Below, one piece after another: positions 7,244-17,914 of a DNA stretch of 64,000 nt (its first letter is position 1; each line of letters begins with the position of its first letter). The notes below the pieces were generated by a model. The model saw only the letters and a list, made by a program, of their open reading frames with translations. It was not told the DNA's origin and searched no databases. Source of the stretch: Komagataeibacter diospyri (GTDB lineage: Bacteria; Pseudomonadota; Alphaproteobacteria; Acetobacterales; Acetobacteraceae); contig NZ_BDLU01000037.1 in assembly GCF_006538165.1 (NCBI RefSeq), forward strand, positions 1 through 64,000, in the 5' to 3' direction. Made by a program: the position numbers and the translations under genes.

Positions 7244-9028
7244 CTATAAGGACTGAAGTTCAAACAGTCCGCGATAGAGTCCGCCCTCACGCGCCATCAG
7301 CACCGCGTGGGGGCCGTCCTCGCACACATGCCCACGGCGGAAGACGATAATGCGGTCCAGCCCCATCACGGTGGACAGCCGGTGGGCGATGACCAGCACC
7401 GTGCGCCCGGCCATCAGCCGTTCCATAGCCTGCTGGACCAGCATTTCGGAGCGGGAATCAAGGCTGGATGTCGCCTCGTCCATGATGACGATGCGGGCAT
7501 GGCTTAAGAACGCGCGCGCGATGGCGATGCGCTGGCGCTCCCCGCCCGACAGCTTGACGCCGCGTTCCCCCACCATGGTGGCGTAACCGCGCGGCAGGCG
7601 GGCGATGAAGTCCGCTGCATTGGCCTGCCGGGCCGCATGTTCGATTTCAGCCAGCGTGGCATCGGGTCGGCCATAGGCAATGTTTTCCGCCAGAGAACGA
7701 TGGAACAGCAATGGTTCCTGCGGCACGATGGCGATCTGCCCGCGCAGGCTGGACTGCGTGACGGTGGCGATATCCGTCCCGTCAATCGTGATCTGTCCCC
7801 CCTGCACGTCATACAGGCGCTGCAGCAGCCGGGTCAGTGTGGTCTTGCCCGAACCTGACGGGCCGACAAGGGCCACCTTGCTGCCCGGCGCGATATCAAG
7901 GTTCAGGTCATCAAACAGCAGCCTGCCATGCTGGCGTTCATAGCCAAAGCGCACATGCTCGAAACGGATATGGCCCTGCATCACGCGCAATGTCGCAGCA
8001 CCGGGACAATCGGCCACTGCAGGCTGCGTGTGGAACAGGGTAACCAGTTCCTCCATTTCATTGACCGAACGCTGCACGACAGAAATCTGCTGGCCGATGT
8101 CACGCAGGTATCCCTGGATCACGAACATCATCGTCAGCACATAGGCCACGTCCCCCGGTCCCGCGCGACCATGCATCCATAACAGCGCCACCCCTGCGAT
8201 CAGCACCATGCGCATGATGAGGGCGGCGAGGTTCTGCAGATTGGCGCTGTCCGTCCCGCGCAGCCATGACCGCACCGTGCGCTGCCGCCAGCGGCCCGCG
8301 ACCCATGCAAGACGCGCATCCTCCCGCGCTTCCGCCCCGCATGCCTTTACCACGGCATTGCATGTTACCGCATCCGACAGGGTCGCGCCCATGCGCGTAT
8401 CCCAAGCATTGGCAAGACGCGCGGACGGTGCCACGTAACGCAGCGTCAGCATGACCGACAGCACTACCAGGGCCGCCGATCCCACCGCCAGCACCATCCC
8501 CATAAGCGGCCAGTGAAAGGCCAGTACGGCAGTGGTGGCGCACAGCACGATCCCCTCCGGCACCAGCATGAGCAGCAGCGTATCGCCCAGCGTATCGACC
8601 GCCCCCATCCCGCGCGTGATGCGCCTTACGGTTGACCCGGCGAAGTTGGAGGCATGCCATTCACTGGAAAACCGCTGCACGCGTGCGAACACCTCGGTCA
8701 CGATGCCGGCCATGACGCGCGATGTCAGGTGGGTAATGCCGATATAGGCCGTGCGCCGCGCAATGATGCCACCCAGACCCAGCACGGCCAGGCCGACCAC
8801 ATCCCATATGGCGCGATGGACCGCAGCATGGCGCGCGGGCTGAGACACATCATTGACCAGCCAGCCCGCCACCAGTGGCATCATCACATCAGCCACGGTG
8901 GCAGATGCAATCCCTACCAGTGTCCATGCAAGAAAGCCGGGATGCGCGCACCACCTGCGCCAGACAAAGCCCAGCACGGCGGAAAACTCATGTCGTCCCG
9001 ATGCCGGGCGGGAGAAAAAGGATGCCAT
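7244..9028 (-). CDS. ABC exporter, fused membrane and ATPase domains (MsbA/MDR type)
   Basis: This 594-residue half-transporter should work as a homodimer exporting a hydrophobic or metal-linked substrate across the inner membrane. The type I exporter membrane domain (about 20-330) has roughly six transmembrane helices. The ATPase has Walker A GPSGSGKTT (389-397), signature LSGGE (493-497), Walker B IVIMDE (513-518) and the H-loop HRLS. The frame is open to 9202, but the ATG at 9028 with an AGGG site gives the normal N-terminus. The substrate cannot be assigned. It is divergent from nth. Confidence 0.88.
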   Translation of the reverse strand: MASFFSRPASGRHEFSAVLGFVWRRWCAHPGFLAWTLVGIASATVADVMMPLVAGWLVNDVSQPARHAAVHRAIWDVVGLAVLGLGGIIARRTAYIGITHLTSRVMAGIVTEVFARVQRFSSEWHASNFAGSTVRRITRGMGAVDTLGDTLLLMLVPEGIVLCATTAVLAFHWPLMGMVLAVGSAALVVLSVMLTLRYVAPSARLANAWDTRMGATLSDAVTCNAVVKACGAEAREDARLAWVAGRWRQRTVRSWLRGTDSANLQNLAALIMRMVLIAGVALLWMHGRAGPGDVAYVLTMMFVIQGYLRDIGQQISVVQRSVNEMEELVTLFHTQPAVADCPGAATLRVMQGHIRFEHVRFGYERQHGRLLFDDLNLDIAPGSKVALVGPSGSGKTTLTRLLQRLYDVQGGQITIDGTDIATVTQSSLRGQIAIVPQEPLLFHRSLAENIAYGRPDATLAEIEHAARQANAADFIARLPRGYATMVGERGVKLSGGERQRIAIARAFLSHARIVIMDEATSSLDSRSEMLVQQAMERLMAGRTVLVIAHRLSTVMGLDRIIVFRRGHVCEDGPHAVLMAREGGLYRGLFELQSL

Positions 9029-9218
9029 TGCCAACACGCCCTGATGCAGGAAACCGCACGACCATGCGTTCAGGACACATGCACCGCCGGGGCCGGAACG
9101 ACTAGCCTCCGCAGCAGCCATGCGCAAGGATAATGGCCGCGGCCAGAGGGCCGGGTGATTTACACCGCCCCCTGCAACGCCGCACAATGCCGGGCGATCC
9201 AATGCCTGCGAGTATCAG

Positions 9219-9938
9219 ATGACAACAGCCAGAGCCCCGAAGAAACCCGCGCGCCGCGCCATGACACTGGCGGAAGTACGCGCCTTCATTACCCGGTTGG
9301 CCTCTGCCAACCCGAATGCCGAAAGCGAACTTGATTTCGTGGACGACTATACCCTGCTGGTTGCCGTGGTCCTGTCGGCGCAGGCGACCGATGCCTCGGT
9401 CAACAGGGCGACAAAGGCACTGTTCCGTGATGCGCCCACGCCACGGGCCATGGTGGAACTGGGGGAAGAAAAGGTCGGCGCACATATCCGCACCATCGGG
9501 CTGTGGCGGACCAAGGCGCGTAATGTCGTGGCCCTGTCGCAGCAGCTGCTCGAACGCTTTGACGGCAGGGTGCCCTATGACCGCGCGGCCCTTGAATCGC
9601 TGCCCGGCGTGGGACGCAAGACCGCGAACGTGGTCATGAACGTGGCGTTTGGCGACAGCACCATGGCGGTCGATACCCACATTTTCCGTATTGGCAATCG
9701 CACGGGCCTGGCGCCCGGCACGACACCGCGCGCGGTGGAGGACCAGCTTGTCCGCCGTATTCCCTCCGACATGCTGCGCCCCGCGCATCACTGGCTGATC
9801 CTGCACGGGCGGTATGTCTGCAAGGCCCGCAAGCCCGAATGCTGGCGCTGTCCCGCCTTTGACCCGTGCCAGTACCGCATGAAGAACGACCTGCGTGCGA
9901 CAGGCCCGGACAGAATCCCGCCCCCTTCGCCGGAATGA
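9219..9938 (+). CDS. nth: endonuclease III, DNA glycosylase/AP lyase
   Basis: Nth removes oxidised pyrimidines and nicks the abasic site in base excision repair. The 239-residue protein has the helix-hairpin-helix LPGVGRKTANVV with catalytic Lys134, catalytic Asp152 (AVDTHIFRI), and a complete [4Fe-4S] loop Cys201-X6-Cys208-X2-Cys211-X5-Cys217. A basic N-terminal tail of about 15 residues and a Pro-rich C-terminus extend the usual ~210 residues. No strong ribosome site was seen before the ATG at 9219. It converges on comEC. Confidence 0.95.
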   Translation: MTTARAPKKPARRAMTLAEVRAFITRLASANPNAESELDFVDDYTLLVAVVLSAQATDASVNRATKALFRDAPTPRAMVELGEEKVGAHIRTIGLWRTKARNVVALSQQLLERFDGRVPYDRAALESLPGVGRKTANVVMNVAFGDSTMAVDTHIFRIGNRTGLAPGTTPRAVEDQLVRRIPSDMLRPAHHWLILHGRYVCKARKPECWRCPAFDPCQYRMKNDLRATGPDRIPPPSPE

Positions 9939-10095
9939 ATGGACAGGCATGGCGGTCCGGGAACGATGAGCCCACAACAACTTCTGATTTTCAGGATATC
10001 TGACAGGCGCAGGTTTTTTCCGCCCTGCCCCCGACAGATCTCATGCATGCACAATGTCCTGCGGTCACGGCCGCAAACGATGGATGGCACGGCCC

Positions 10096-12312
10096 CTATT
10101 CCGTGCGGGCCAGCGGCAGGTCAGGCATGCCTGCCCCTCCGGGTCGCATGACCCATGGCCGTGTCCCGCGCACCTGCCGGTCAGCCCACACCGTTACACC
10201 GCCATCATAAGGGGCAAACAGGGCATGCGCCCCATTGCGCCATATGTCGAAACGCCCGATTACCGGGACATCGGGACAGCCAGCCTGACCTGACAGGTTC
10301 ACCACCATGCGGGCATCACGACATAACGCCTGTCCCGGCCGCGACACGGATAACAGCAGCACAATATCCCCCACCCGTCCCCGGACGCGGCACGCACCTG
10401 CCTGACAGGATACCGGTCCCTGCCTGCCGTAATCCGGCAACAGCCCTGCATCCTGCCCCGTCACCCGCTGCCATTCCTGCAAAACGAACGGATCGGGATG
10501 CCCCCCGGGACCGGTCAGGATCATATGGCCCGCGGCAATACCCGCCATCCGCGCGTCGGGTGACACCATCACCGCCGGGCGTGCCACCCACCACGGCGAC
10601 AGCAGCGCCAGCACAACCGGGACGAATCCCGGCAGCCGTCCGCGCCCACCCCACAGGCACAGCCAGCACAACCCGGCAAAAAACAATGCCAGCCCGCCAT
10701 TGCTGATGGCAGGCATCCTGATATGCGCTACCGGCAGGCAGGCCACCTGCCGCGCCAGCCATGCCACCAGCCCGATCCCCCACCCCATGGGAAGCAGCGC
10801 CAGTTTTTCCCACCCCAGCGGCAACAGCATGAAAGCCGCCAGTCCCCATGGCATGATCCACACCGACATGAGCGGCACCGCCAGCAGGTTGGCCAGCACG
10901 AACCATGGCTGCACCGTGCCAAAATGCGCCATGCCGATGGGAATGCACGCACTACCCGCCAGCACGCTGGCCAGCAGGGGGTGAGCAAGCCACGCGCCAG
11001 CCCTGCGCCACCACGTCATGTCATGTTCCCATGCCGACAGGTACGGGCGCAGCGCATCGAAACCGGCGATCAGTGCCATTACCGCCGCAGCCGACATCTG
11101 CAGGGGCAGTTCGACCACATTTTCCGCATTCAGGCACAACAGGACGGTCACCGCCATCGCCAGGGCCCGCATCGACATCACCCGCCTGCCCGCCATTAAC
11201 GCCATGACCGCAAGGCCCGCCATGAACAGGCTGCGCTGTGCCGGCAGGTGCGCGCCGGTGATGATGACATATCCTCCGCCGGCCAGCAGCGCACATACCG
11301 CCGCAATCTGCCTGCATGGCCAGAACAGGGCCGCGCGTTCGGACAGCGCCAGCCCCATGCGCACCACCGCCATGACCAGCCCCATGACAATGGCAAGGTG
11401 CAGCCCCGCCACCGCCAGCAGGTGGGCCAGCCCCGCATCGGCAAAGGCATCCCGCACGCCAGGTGCAATCACGCCATCCGCCCCCACAAGAACGGTTGCC
11501 GCGATATCGCCGCGCACGCCCGGCAGGGCCGTGCGAATCCGTCGGGCCACGGCCTGCCGCACACTGGCGATGCGGCTGGACATGCCGATCGGAGCCTGCC
11601 CATGCAGACATATCACTCCATCCAGCGCACGCGCACTGCCCGCCCGCCCGTCAAACCATGCACGGCGCTGGGCATCATAGCCACCCGGCAGGGCGGGAAA
11701 GGCAGGCGGTGACAGCATCACCCGCGCCAGAACGGTATCACCCGGCACGGGCATGCAGGCGTTATCAGGCCGCAGCCGCAGCAGAAGGGCACGGCGCAGC
11801 GGCGGCATACCGATATTGATGCCATCAAGAAAGCGGACATCCGCCAGCCGCACCCGCCATGCCTGCGTGCCATCGCGCAGGACCTGCGCGTCCACATCCA
11901 GCACCTGACCCGACAGATGCACCGCCCGGCGGGGCAGGTCGGGAAACGGCGGCATGTGGTGCGCCTGCACCCATGCCAGCAATGCCCCCGCCGCACATGC
12001 GCCCGCCATACCGCTACCGATGCGTACCAGCAGCCCCGTGCCCCATACCAGCCGCGCGGTCACACACGCCACGACCACCATGCCAGCCCCCCACGCCCAT
12101 GTGACCGAAGGTTCCCATGACAGCATGAAATACACGGCAGCACCCGCCGCCAGCAGGACAGGCAGCCACAGCGCGAAACGGGCATGCTGCCCCCACAGCC
12201 ATGCACTGACGCCCGCATTCACGTGCGAAAGTCCGGCCCTGATGCGGTCAATATGCTGGCGCGGCAGGACAACCCCCGTAATGATCTGCACCCGTGACAC
12301 GACCATGCCCAT
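10096..12312 (-). CDS. comEC: ComEC/Rec2 family DNA-uptake channel protein
   Basis: This large inner-membrane protein of about 738 residues is predicted to form the channel bringing single-stranded DNA into the cytoplasm during transformation. It has N-terminal hydrophobic segments and a DUF4131-like soluble region (LSGQVLDVDAQ, LPGGYDAQRRAWF). The competence domain follows, with DAGLAHLLAVAGLHLAIVMG and many membrane helices, then a C-terminal domain ending RGTRPWVMRP. That tail is the reduced form usual in alphaproteobacteria, without an obvious metallo-beta-lactamase HxHxDH motif. The frame is open to 12606 but would run into gltX; starts at 12312 or 12306 are likely, and the exact start is uncertain. 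dprA lies in the same window. Confidence 0.88.
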   Translation of the reverse strand: MGMVVSRVQIITGVVLPRQHIDRIRAGLSHVNAGVSAWLWGQHARFALWLPVLLAAGAAVYFMLSWEPSVTWAWGAGMVVVACVTARLVWGTGLLVRIGSGMAGACAAGALLAWVQAHHMPPFPDLPRRAVHLSGQVLDVDAQVLRDGTQAWRVRLADVRFLDGINIGMPPLRRALLLRLRPDNACMPVPGDTVLARVMLSPPAFPALPGGYDAQRRAWFDGRAGSARALDGVICLHGQAPIGMSSRIASVRQAVARRIRTALPGVRGDIAATVLVGADGVIAPGVRDAFADAGLAHLLAVAGLHLAIVMGLVMAVVRMGLALSERAALFWPCRQIAAVCALLAGGGYVIITGAHLPAQRSLFMAGLAVMALMAGRRVMSMRALAMAVTVLLCLNAENVVELPLQMSAAAVMALIAGFDALRPYLSAWEHDMTWWRRAGAWLAHPLLASVLAGSACIPIGMAHFGTVQPWFVLANLLAVPLMSVWIMPWGLAAFMLLPLGWEKLALLPMGWGIGLVAWLARQVACLPVAHIRMPAISNGGLALFFAGLCWLCLWGGRGRLPGFVPVVLALLSPWWVARPAVMVSPDARMAGIAAGHMILTGPGGHPDPFVLQEWQRVTGQDAGLLPDYGRQGPVSCQAGACRVRGRVGDIVLLLSVSRPGQALCRDARMVVNLSGQAGCPDVPVIGRFDIWRNGAHALFAPYDGGVTVWADRQVRGTRPWVMRPGGAGMPDLPLARTE

Positions 12313-12387
12313 GCGTGGCCGGAATGCACACCCTACCGGTGGAGATGGCACACAGGCCAGACTGCCCCCTGTCAGCAGGGCGAAAAC

Positions 12388-13812
12388 ATGATAAAGAACC
12401 GGCTCATGACTGTCCGTACGCGTTTTGCTCCCAGCCCCACCGGCCTGCTGCATATCGGCAACGCCCGTGCCGCCCTTTTCAATTTCCTCTATGCCCGCCA
12501 TCACGGTGGCCAGTTCCTGCTCAGGATCGAGGATACCGACCGAGAACGCTCGACCCAGAAAGCGGTCGATGTGCTGTTCGACGGGCTGGCGTGGATGGAT
12601 ATCCACTCAGACGAAAAACCGGTATTCCAGTCCACCCGGCAGGCGCGCCATACCGAAGTGGCGCATGAACTGCTGGCAAAAGGGCTGGCCTACCGCTGTT
12701 ACTGCACGGCGGATGAACTGAAGGAAATGCGTGAGAAGGCGATGGCCGAGGGCCGTCCTCCCCGCTACAACGGCATGTGGCGCGACCGCGACCCGTCCGA
12801 AGCCCCCGCCAATACCCCTTACACCATCCGCATCAAGGCCCCGCGTGAGGGGGAAACCACCATCCACGACCTGGTGCAGGGCGACGTGCGCGTGGCCAAT
12901 GCCGAACTGGATGACATGATCATCCTGCGCGCCGACGGCACCCCGGTTTACCAGCTTGCGGTGGTGGTGGATGACCATGACATGGACATCACCCACGTAA
13001 TCCGTGGCGATGACCACCTGACCAACACCTTCCGCCAGGCCATGATCTACCGCGCCATGGGCTGGGACCTGCCGCATTTCGCCCACCTGCCGCTGATCCA
13101 CGGGCCGGACGGCGCCAAGCTGTCCAAGCGGCACGGGGCGCAGTCGGTGGTTGAATTCCGTGACATGGGCTACCTGCCCGAAGCCCTGAACAACTACCTG
13201 CTGCGTCTTGGCTGGGGCCACGGCGATGCCGAGATCCTGTCACGTGAAGAACAGATCAAACTGTTCGACCTCGATGGCGTGGGCCGCTCGCCATCGCGCA
13301 TGGATTACGCCAAGCTGCTGCACATCAATGGCGTATGGCTGCGTCAGGCCGATGACACGCGTCTGACCAATGACGTGATGGAACGCCTGGGCAGGATGGA
13401 GGGCGTTGATACCTCCGACGCAACACGCGCAAAGGTGCTGGCCCTTATGCCGGGACTGAAGGAACGTGCGAAGACGCTGGTGGAACTGGCGGATAACGCC
13501 GCCTTTCTTGGTCGTTCACTGCCGCTTTCGTTCGATCCCAAGGCCGAAAAGCAGCTGACGCCTGAGAACCGCGTCATGCTGGGCAGGCTGGCCGAAGCCC
13601 TGAAGGCGACGGCGCCGTTTGACAAGGACGCCATCGACGCGACCCTGCGCCAGTTTGCCGAAACGCACGAAATGAAGCTGGGCAAGGTGGCGCAGCCACT
13701 GCGCGCCGCCGTGACCGGCAGCACCATGTCGCCCGGCATCGATGATACGCTGGCGGCCCTTGGCCGTGACGAAGTGCTGGCGCGCATCAACGCGGTTGCC
13801 GCCCATGAGTGA
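12388..13812 (+). CDS. gltX: glutamyl-tRNA synthetase
   Basis: GltX charges tRNA-Glu, a class I synthetase. The 474-residue protein has the HIGH-type motif HIGN at 22-25 ([13 protein letters not shown]), the KMSKS-type KLSKR at 244-248, and a CYC zinc-region segment near 104. Some alphaproteobacteria carry two GltX paralogues, one non-discriminating; the type cannot be told here. The ATG at 12388 has AGGG 7 nt upstream; an in-frame ATG at 12406 is the alternative. It overlaps pyrB by 8 nt, starting the run gltX-pyrB-pyrC-plsY-dprA. Confidence 0.95.
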   Translation: MIKNRLMTVRTRFAPSPTGLLHIGNARAALFNFLYARHHGGQFLLRIEDTDRERSTQKAVDVLFDGLAWMDIHSDEKPVFQSTRQARHTEVAHELLAKGLAYRCYCTADELKEMREKAMAEGRPPRYNGMWRDRDPSEAPANTPYTIRIKAPREGETTIHDLVQGDVRVANAELDDMIILRADGTPVYQLAVVVDDHDMDITHVIRGDDHLTNTFRQAMIYRAMGWDLPHFAHLPLIHGPDGAKLSKRHGAQSVVEFRDMGYLPEALNNYLLRLGWGHGDAEILSREEQIKLFDLDGVGRSPSRMDYAKLLHINGVWLRQADDTRLTNDVMERLGRMEGVDTSDATRAKVLALMPGLKERAKTLVELADNAAFLGRSLPLSFDPKAEKQLTPENRVMLGRLAEALKATAPFDKDAIDATLRQFAETHEMKLGKVAQPLRAAVTGSTMSPGIDDTLAALGRDEVLARINAVAAHE

Positions 13813-14770
13813 GCGCGGCAGCCATGGCAGCAATGTCTTCCTGACCCACCCGGCGCGCCACCTGCTGGGCGTGCAGGGCATGCATCCCGCCCGGATCACG
13901 CCCTTCCTTGATCTGGCGGAACATTACGCGCTGCTCAACCGCTCGCGCAAAACCCCGCGTGACCTGCTGCGCGGGCGCACGCTGATCAACCTGTTTTTCG
14001 AGGACAGTACCCGCACGCGCACCTCATTCGAACTGGCGGGCAAGCGGCTGGGCGCGGATGTGGTGAACATGACGGTTGCCAGTTCCTCGGTCAACAAGGG
14101 GGAGACCCTGCTGGATACGGCAGCCACCCTGAACGCCATGCATACCGACCTGCTGGTGGTGCGCCATTCGCAGTCCGGCGCGCCCGCCCTGCTGGCGCAG
14201 AAGGTACAGGCCAGCGTGGTCAATGCCGGTGACGGCACGCATGAACATCCGACACAGGCGCTGCTCGATGCGCTGACCATCCGCCGTCATTTCGGCATGT
14301 TCGAAGGGCTGACCATCGCCATCTGCGGTGATGTCAGCCACAGCCGTGTCGCACGCTCCAACATCCACCTGCTGACCGCCATGGGCTGTCAGGTGCGCGT
14401 GGTGGGGCCGCCAACACTGGTTCCCGGCGCCATCGGGGCGCTGGGGGTCAGCATCCACCATACGATGGAAGACGGCCTGCGCGGGGTGGATGTGGTGATG
14501 ATGCTACGTGTGCAGCGCGAACGCATGAAAGGTACGCAGGTGCCCAGTGCGCGCGAGTATTTCCGTTTCTACGGACTGGACAACAAACGCCTCGCACTGG
14601 CGAAGCCGCATGCGCTGGTCATGCATCCCGGCCCGATGAACCGGGGCGTGGAAATTGACAGCCGTGTTGCCGATTCCGACCAGAGCGTAATCCGTGAACA
14701 GGTGGAAATGGGGGTTGCCGTGCGCATGGCGGTTCTGGACATCCTCTCCCGTGGGGGAGATGGCGCATGA
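13805..14770 (+). CDS. pyrB: aspartate carbamoyltransferase, catalytic chain
   Basis: PyrB condenses carbamoyl phosphate and aspartate, the first committed pyrimidine step. The 321-residue protein has the carbamoyl-phosphate loop STRTRTS (68-74) and the C-terminal HPGPMNRG. The start at 13805 lies inside the end of gltX. No pyrI regulatory chain is nearby; instead a dihydroorotase-like gene overlaps by 4 nt, as in organisms where ATCase assembles with a DHOase-like partner. Confidence 0.95.
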   Translation: MSERGSHGSNVFLTHPARHLLGVQGMHPARITPFLDLAEHYALLNRSRKTPRDLLRGRTLINLFFEDSTRTRTSFELAGKRLGADVVNMTVASSSVNKGETLLDTAATLNAMHTDLLVVRHSQSGAPALLAQKVQASVVNAGDGTHEHPTQALLDALTIRRHFGMFEGLTIAICGDVSHSRVARSNIHLLTAMGCQVRVVGPPTLVPGAIGALGVSIHHTMEDGLRGVDVVMMLRVQRERMKGTQVPSAREYFRFYGLDNKRLALAKPHALVMHPGPMNRGVEIDSRVADSDQSVIREQVEMGVAVRMAVLDILSRGGDGA

Positions 14771-16062
14771 AGCCGGTCCTGTTTGAAAATGTCCGCCTGA
14801 TCGATCCCGCAAACGCCCTTGACCGCCCCGGTCGCCTGCTGGTGAAGGACGGCGTGATTGCCGGCACCGACCTGCCGCAGGCCGAAGGCGTGCCGGAAGG
14901 GGCCGAAATCGTGGATGGCGGCGGCCAGCTTGTCCTGTGCCCCGGCTTGGTGGACATGCGGGTCACAATTGGCGAACCCGGTTATGAATACCGTGAAACG
15001 GTGCTGTCCGCGGCAAAGGCTGCGGTTGCCGGGGGCATCACCACCATCGCCGTGCTGCCCAATACCAGCCCGACCATAGACAACCCCGCCCTTGCCCGCC
15101 TGCTGCGTGCGCGCGGCGAGGAAACGGGCATGATCGACATCCTGCCCTATGGCGCGCTGACACGGGAATGCGCGGGTAAGGAAATGGCGGAAATCGGCCT
15201 GCTGGCCGAAGCGGGCGCCATTGCGTTTACCGACGGTCCCCACGCCATTGCCGACAGCCGCACCATGCGGCAGATGCTGACCTATGCGCGCGGATTCGAC
15301 GCGCTGATCGTCCAGCATCCCGAAGACCCGTCACTGGCGCGCGGCGGGTGTGCGACCGATGGCGAACTGGCCACCCGCCTTGGGCTGCCGGGCATACCGG
15401 CGGCGGCCGAGGCCATCCTGATCGCGCGCGACCTGCGCCTTGCGCGCATGACGGGGGGACGGCTGCATTTCGGCCATGTCTCCACCGCCGAGGGGCTGGA
15501 CCTGATCCGGGCGGCCAGGGCAGATGGCATCAGGGTGACATGCGATACCGCGCCGCCGTATTTTGACCTGAATGAAACCGTGATCGGGGACTTCCGCACC
15601 TATGCCAAGCTGTCGCCGCCGCTGCGTACGGAAGCAGACAGGCAGGCGGTCTGCGCGGCGCTGGCAGATGGCACGATCGATGCTGTCGCATCCGACCACA
15701 TGCCCTGCGACGCGGATGATAAACGCCAGCCCTTTGCCGTAGCCGCCGCCGGGGGAACGGGCCTGTACACGTTGCTGGCCGTAACCATGGCACAGGTACA
15801 TTCAGGCACGATCAGCATGATGGACGCCCTTGGCCTGCTGACCCATCGCCCTGCTGGCGTGCTGCGCAGCGGGGCCGGGACGCTGGTTGCGGGCCGACCT
15901 GCCGACCTGTGCCTGTTCAACCCCGATACCGGGTGGATCGTGCGGGCGGGCGAAGTGCCGGGCAAGGCCCAGAATACCCCGTTTGACGGCCGGGCGCTGG
16001 AAGGCCGCGTGCTGGGCACATGGAAAAACGGACGACGCGTATTCGGGACTACCGCCGCATGA
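14767..16062 (+). CDS. pyrC: dihydroorotase-like protein lacking the HxH metal ligands
   Basis: This 431-residue amidohydrolase is of the class I dihydroorotase family, the third pyrimidine step. Most of the site is present: Asp156 (AFTDGPHAI), His184 (QHPED), His234/His237 (HFGHVST) and Asp310 (ASDHMP). The usual DxHxH at the end of strand 1 reads DMRVT (63-67), so both zinc-binding histidines are replaced. The DMRV form is frequent in alphaproteobacteria. It may be an active variant or a PyrC'-like structural partner of PyrB, as in Pseudomonas, with an active DHOase elsewhere. It overlaps pyrB and plsY by 4 nt each. Confidence 0.88.
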   Translation: MKPVLFENVRLIDPANALDRPGRLLVKDGVIAGTDLPQAEGVPEGAEIVDGGGQLVLCPGLVDMRVTIGEPGYEYRETVLSAAKAAVAGGITTIAVLPNTSPTIDNPALARLLRARGEETGMIDILPYGALTRECAGKEMAEIGLLAEAGAIAFTDGPHAIADSRTMRQMLTYARGFDALIVQHPEDPSLARGGCATDGELATRLGLPGIPAAAEAILIARDLRLARMTGGRLHFGHVSTAEGLDLIRAARADGIRVTCDTAPPYFDLNETVIGDFRTYAKLSPPLRTEADRQAVCAALADGTIDAVASDHMPCDADDKRQPFAVAAAGGTGLYTLLAVTMAQVHSGTISMMDALGLLTHRPAGVLRSGAGTLVAGRPADLCLFNPDTGWIVRAGEVPGKAQNTPFDGRALEGRVLGTWKNGRRVFGTTAA

Positions 16063-16697
16063 TTTACGGCATTCCCACTTACGACCTGCCGCTTATGGCG
16101 GCGGTTGCGTTCCTGTCCTACCTGATCGGCAGCATCCCCTTCGGGCTGGTACTGACGGCACTGTCGGGCAACGGGGATATCCGTAAGATCGGGTCGGGCA
16201 ATATCGGGGCCACCAACGTGCTGCGCACCGGGCGCAAGGGGCTGGCGGCAGGCACGCTGGCGCTGGATGGCACAAAGGGGGCTTTCGCGGTTTTCTGCGC
16301 TTTCGTGCTGTGCCCGTTCCATACGCTGGCTGCCGAATCCCTGGCTGCCGTCTTTGCCGTGGCGGGACACTGCTTTCCCGTATGGCTGAAATTCCGTGGC
16401 GGCAAGGGAGTTGCGACCGGGCTGGGCTGCATACTTGCCCTCATGCCCGGTGTCGGTCTGTGCTGCTGCGCTCTGTGGCTGATCTTTGCCAAGGTCACGC
16501 GCATTTCATCGGCAGGGGCGATCATTGCCTTCGCGGCCCTGCCGCTGCTCATGATCCGGCCGGGACGGATCGACTTTTCCTCTCCCGCCTATGTCGCGGG
16601 TGGCCTGATCGCGATGATGATCCTGATCCGCCATCACGCCAACATCATGCGCCTGCTGAAAGGCACGGAACCCAGGATCGGCCAGAAAAGCGCATGA
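16059..16697 (+). CDS. plsY: glycerol-3-phosphate acyltransferase PlsY
   Basis: PlsY transfers an acyl group from acyl-phosphate to glycerol-3-phosphate in the inner membrane, starting phospholipid synthesis. The 212-residue protein is very hydrophobic with about five to six membrane segments. It has the three family motifs: GSIPFG with GSGNIGATN (45-53), the CFPVWLKFRGGKGVATGLG region, and a C-terminal HHANIMRLLKGTE. The start at 16059 overlaps the pyrC stop as ATGA; the frame is open 39 nt further upstream. Confidence 0.95.
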   Translation: MIYGIPTYDLPLMAAVAFLSYLIGSIPFGLVLTALSGNGDIRKIGSGNIGATNVLRTGRKGLAAGTLALDGTKGAFAVFCAFVLCPFHTLAAESLAAVFAVAGHCFPVWLKFRGGKGVATGLGCILALMPGVGLCCCALWLIFAKVTRISSAGAIIAFAALPLLMIRPGRIDFSSPAYVAGGLIAMMILIRHHANIMRLLKGTEPRIGQKSA

Positions 16698-17869
16698 CCT
16701 TACCCGATGCCGCAACGGTGCTGGCCTGCCTGCGGCTGGCGCGGACGGACGGCATCGGCCCGGTCGCCTACCGCCGCCTTGTCCGCACGCATGGCAGCGT
16801 GCATGCAGCACTCGACATGCTCGAACGCGGGGCAACGCGCATAAGCCGCAGCGTGGGGCCTGTCTGTCCGCGCGATGATGCATTACGCGAAATCGACCGT
16901 CTGCAGGATATGGGCGCGCACCTGCTGGTACATGGACAGCCCGGCTATCCGCCCCTGCTGGCCCGCCTGCATGACGCGCCACCGGTATTAAGCGTTCTGG
17001 GTGATCCCGCATTGCTGGCGAATCGCATGGTAGGAATCGTAGGCGGGCGCAATGCCTCATCGGGCGGAATCCGCATGGCGGAAAGCCTGGCAGCATTACT
17101 GGCCGCCCACGGTGTGGACACCGTGTCGGGGCTGGCGCGTGGGATCGACGCCGCAGCCCATCGTGGTGCCATGACGGCAGGCCGCACGGTGGCGGCCATT
17201 GCAGGGGGACTGGACTGTCCCTATCCGCCCGAACATGACGCCCTGCAGGACCAGATCGCACGTACTGGCGCGGTTGTGACCGAAGCCCCGCTGGGCACTG
17301 TACCGCAGGCCCGGCATTTCCCGCGCCGCAACCGGTTGATTGCCGGTCTGGGGCTGGGTTGCGTTGTGATCGAGGCGGCACTGCGTTCAGGCAGCCTGAT
17401 TACCGCACGCATGGCGCTGGAATATGACCGCACCATATTTGCCGTGCCCGGATCGCCGCTGGACCCGCGCTGCCATGGCAGCAACGACCTGTTGCGCCAG
17501 GGCGCGGTGCTGACGGAAAACGAACGTGACATTCTGCGTGAACTACCTGAATTCATGGAAGAAACCACGCTATTTCCCCTACAGGCACCGCCATCGGTTG
17601 CAACGGCGCGTGGTCCCGCTCCCCGCCATGAATCCCGGCCACGGGCCATGCCCGCGCCGCCGCCTGCCGCCCCCCCGGAGGGAACGGGCGACCTACATGA
17701 AATGATAGAGGGTTTTCTATCTTTCACGCCATCACCTGTTGACGATCTCGTACGGCGCTGCCAGTTCTCGACAGCAGCAGTCCTGACCGTCCTGTCGGAA
17801 ATGGAGATTGCGGGCACGATCGAATTCCTTGCGGGGGATATGGTCGTGCGGCGTCCACCCCCCGCCTGA
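16694..17869 (+). CDS. dprA: DNA-processing protein DprA
   Basis: DprA loads RecA on incoming single-stranded DNA in natural transformation. The 391-residue protein has an N-terminal SAM/HhH-like region (TDGIGPVAYRRL) and a Rossmann-like core with VGIVGGRNASSGG, SGLARGIDAAAHRGA and NRLIAGLG. A Pro-rich linker (about 297-335) leads to a C-terminal winged-helix domain. With comEC in the same window it implies at least part of a DNA-uptake pathway. The start at 16694 overlaps plsY; the frame is open upstream to 16310, but that stretch lies inside plsY. Confidence 0.93.
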   Translation: MTLPDAATVLACLRLARTDGIGPVAYRRLVRTHGSVHAALDMLERGATRISRSVGPVCPRDDALREIDRLQDMGAHLLVHGQPGYPPLLARLHDAPPVLSVLGDPALLANRMVGIVGGRNASSGGIRMAESLAALLAAHGVDTVSGLARGIDAAAHRGAMTAGRTVAAIAGGLDCPYPPEHDALQDQIARTGAVVTEAPLGTVPQARHFPRRNRLIAGLGLGCVVIEAALRSGSLITARMALEYDRTIFAVPGSPLDPRCHGSNDLLRQGAVLTENERDILRELPEFMEETTLFPLQAPPSVATARGPAPRHESRPRAMPAPPPAAPPEGTGDLHEMIEGFLSFTPSPVDDLVRRCQFSTAAVLTVLSEMEIAGTIEFLAGDMVVRRPPPA

Positions 17870-17914
17870 CAGCCGGGATTATACAAGGTTTTAGAATCGT
17901 GATCCGGAGACAGA

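Noticed and set aside
12313-12606. N-terminal extension of ComEC to 12606
   Set aside because: It would overlap the start of gltX by over 200 nt and has no similarity to ComEC; the extension is residual open frame.
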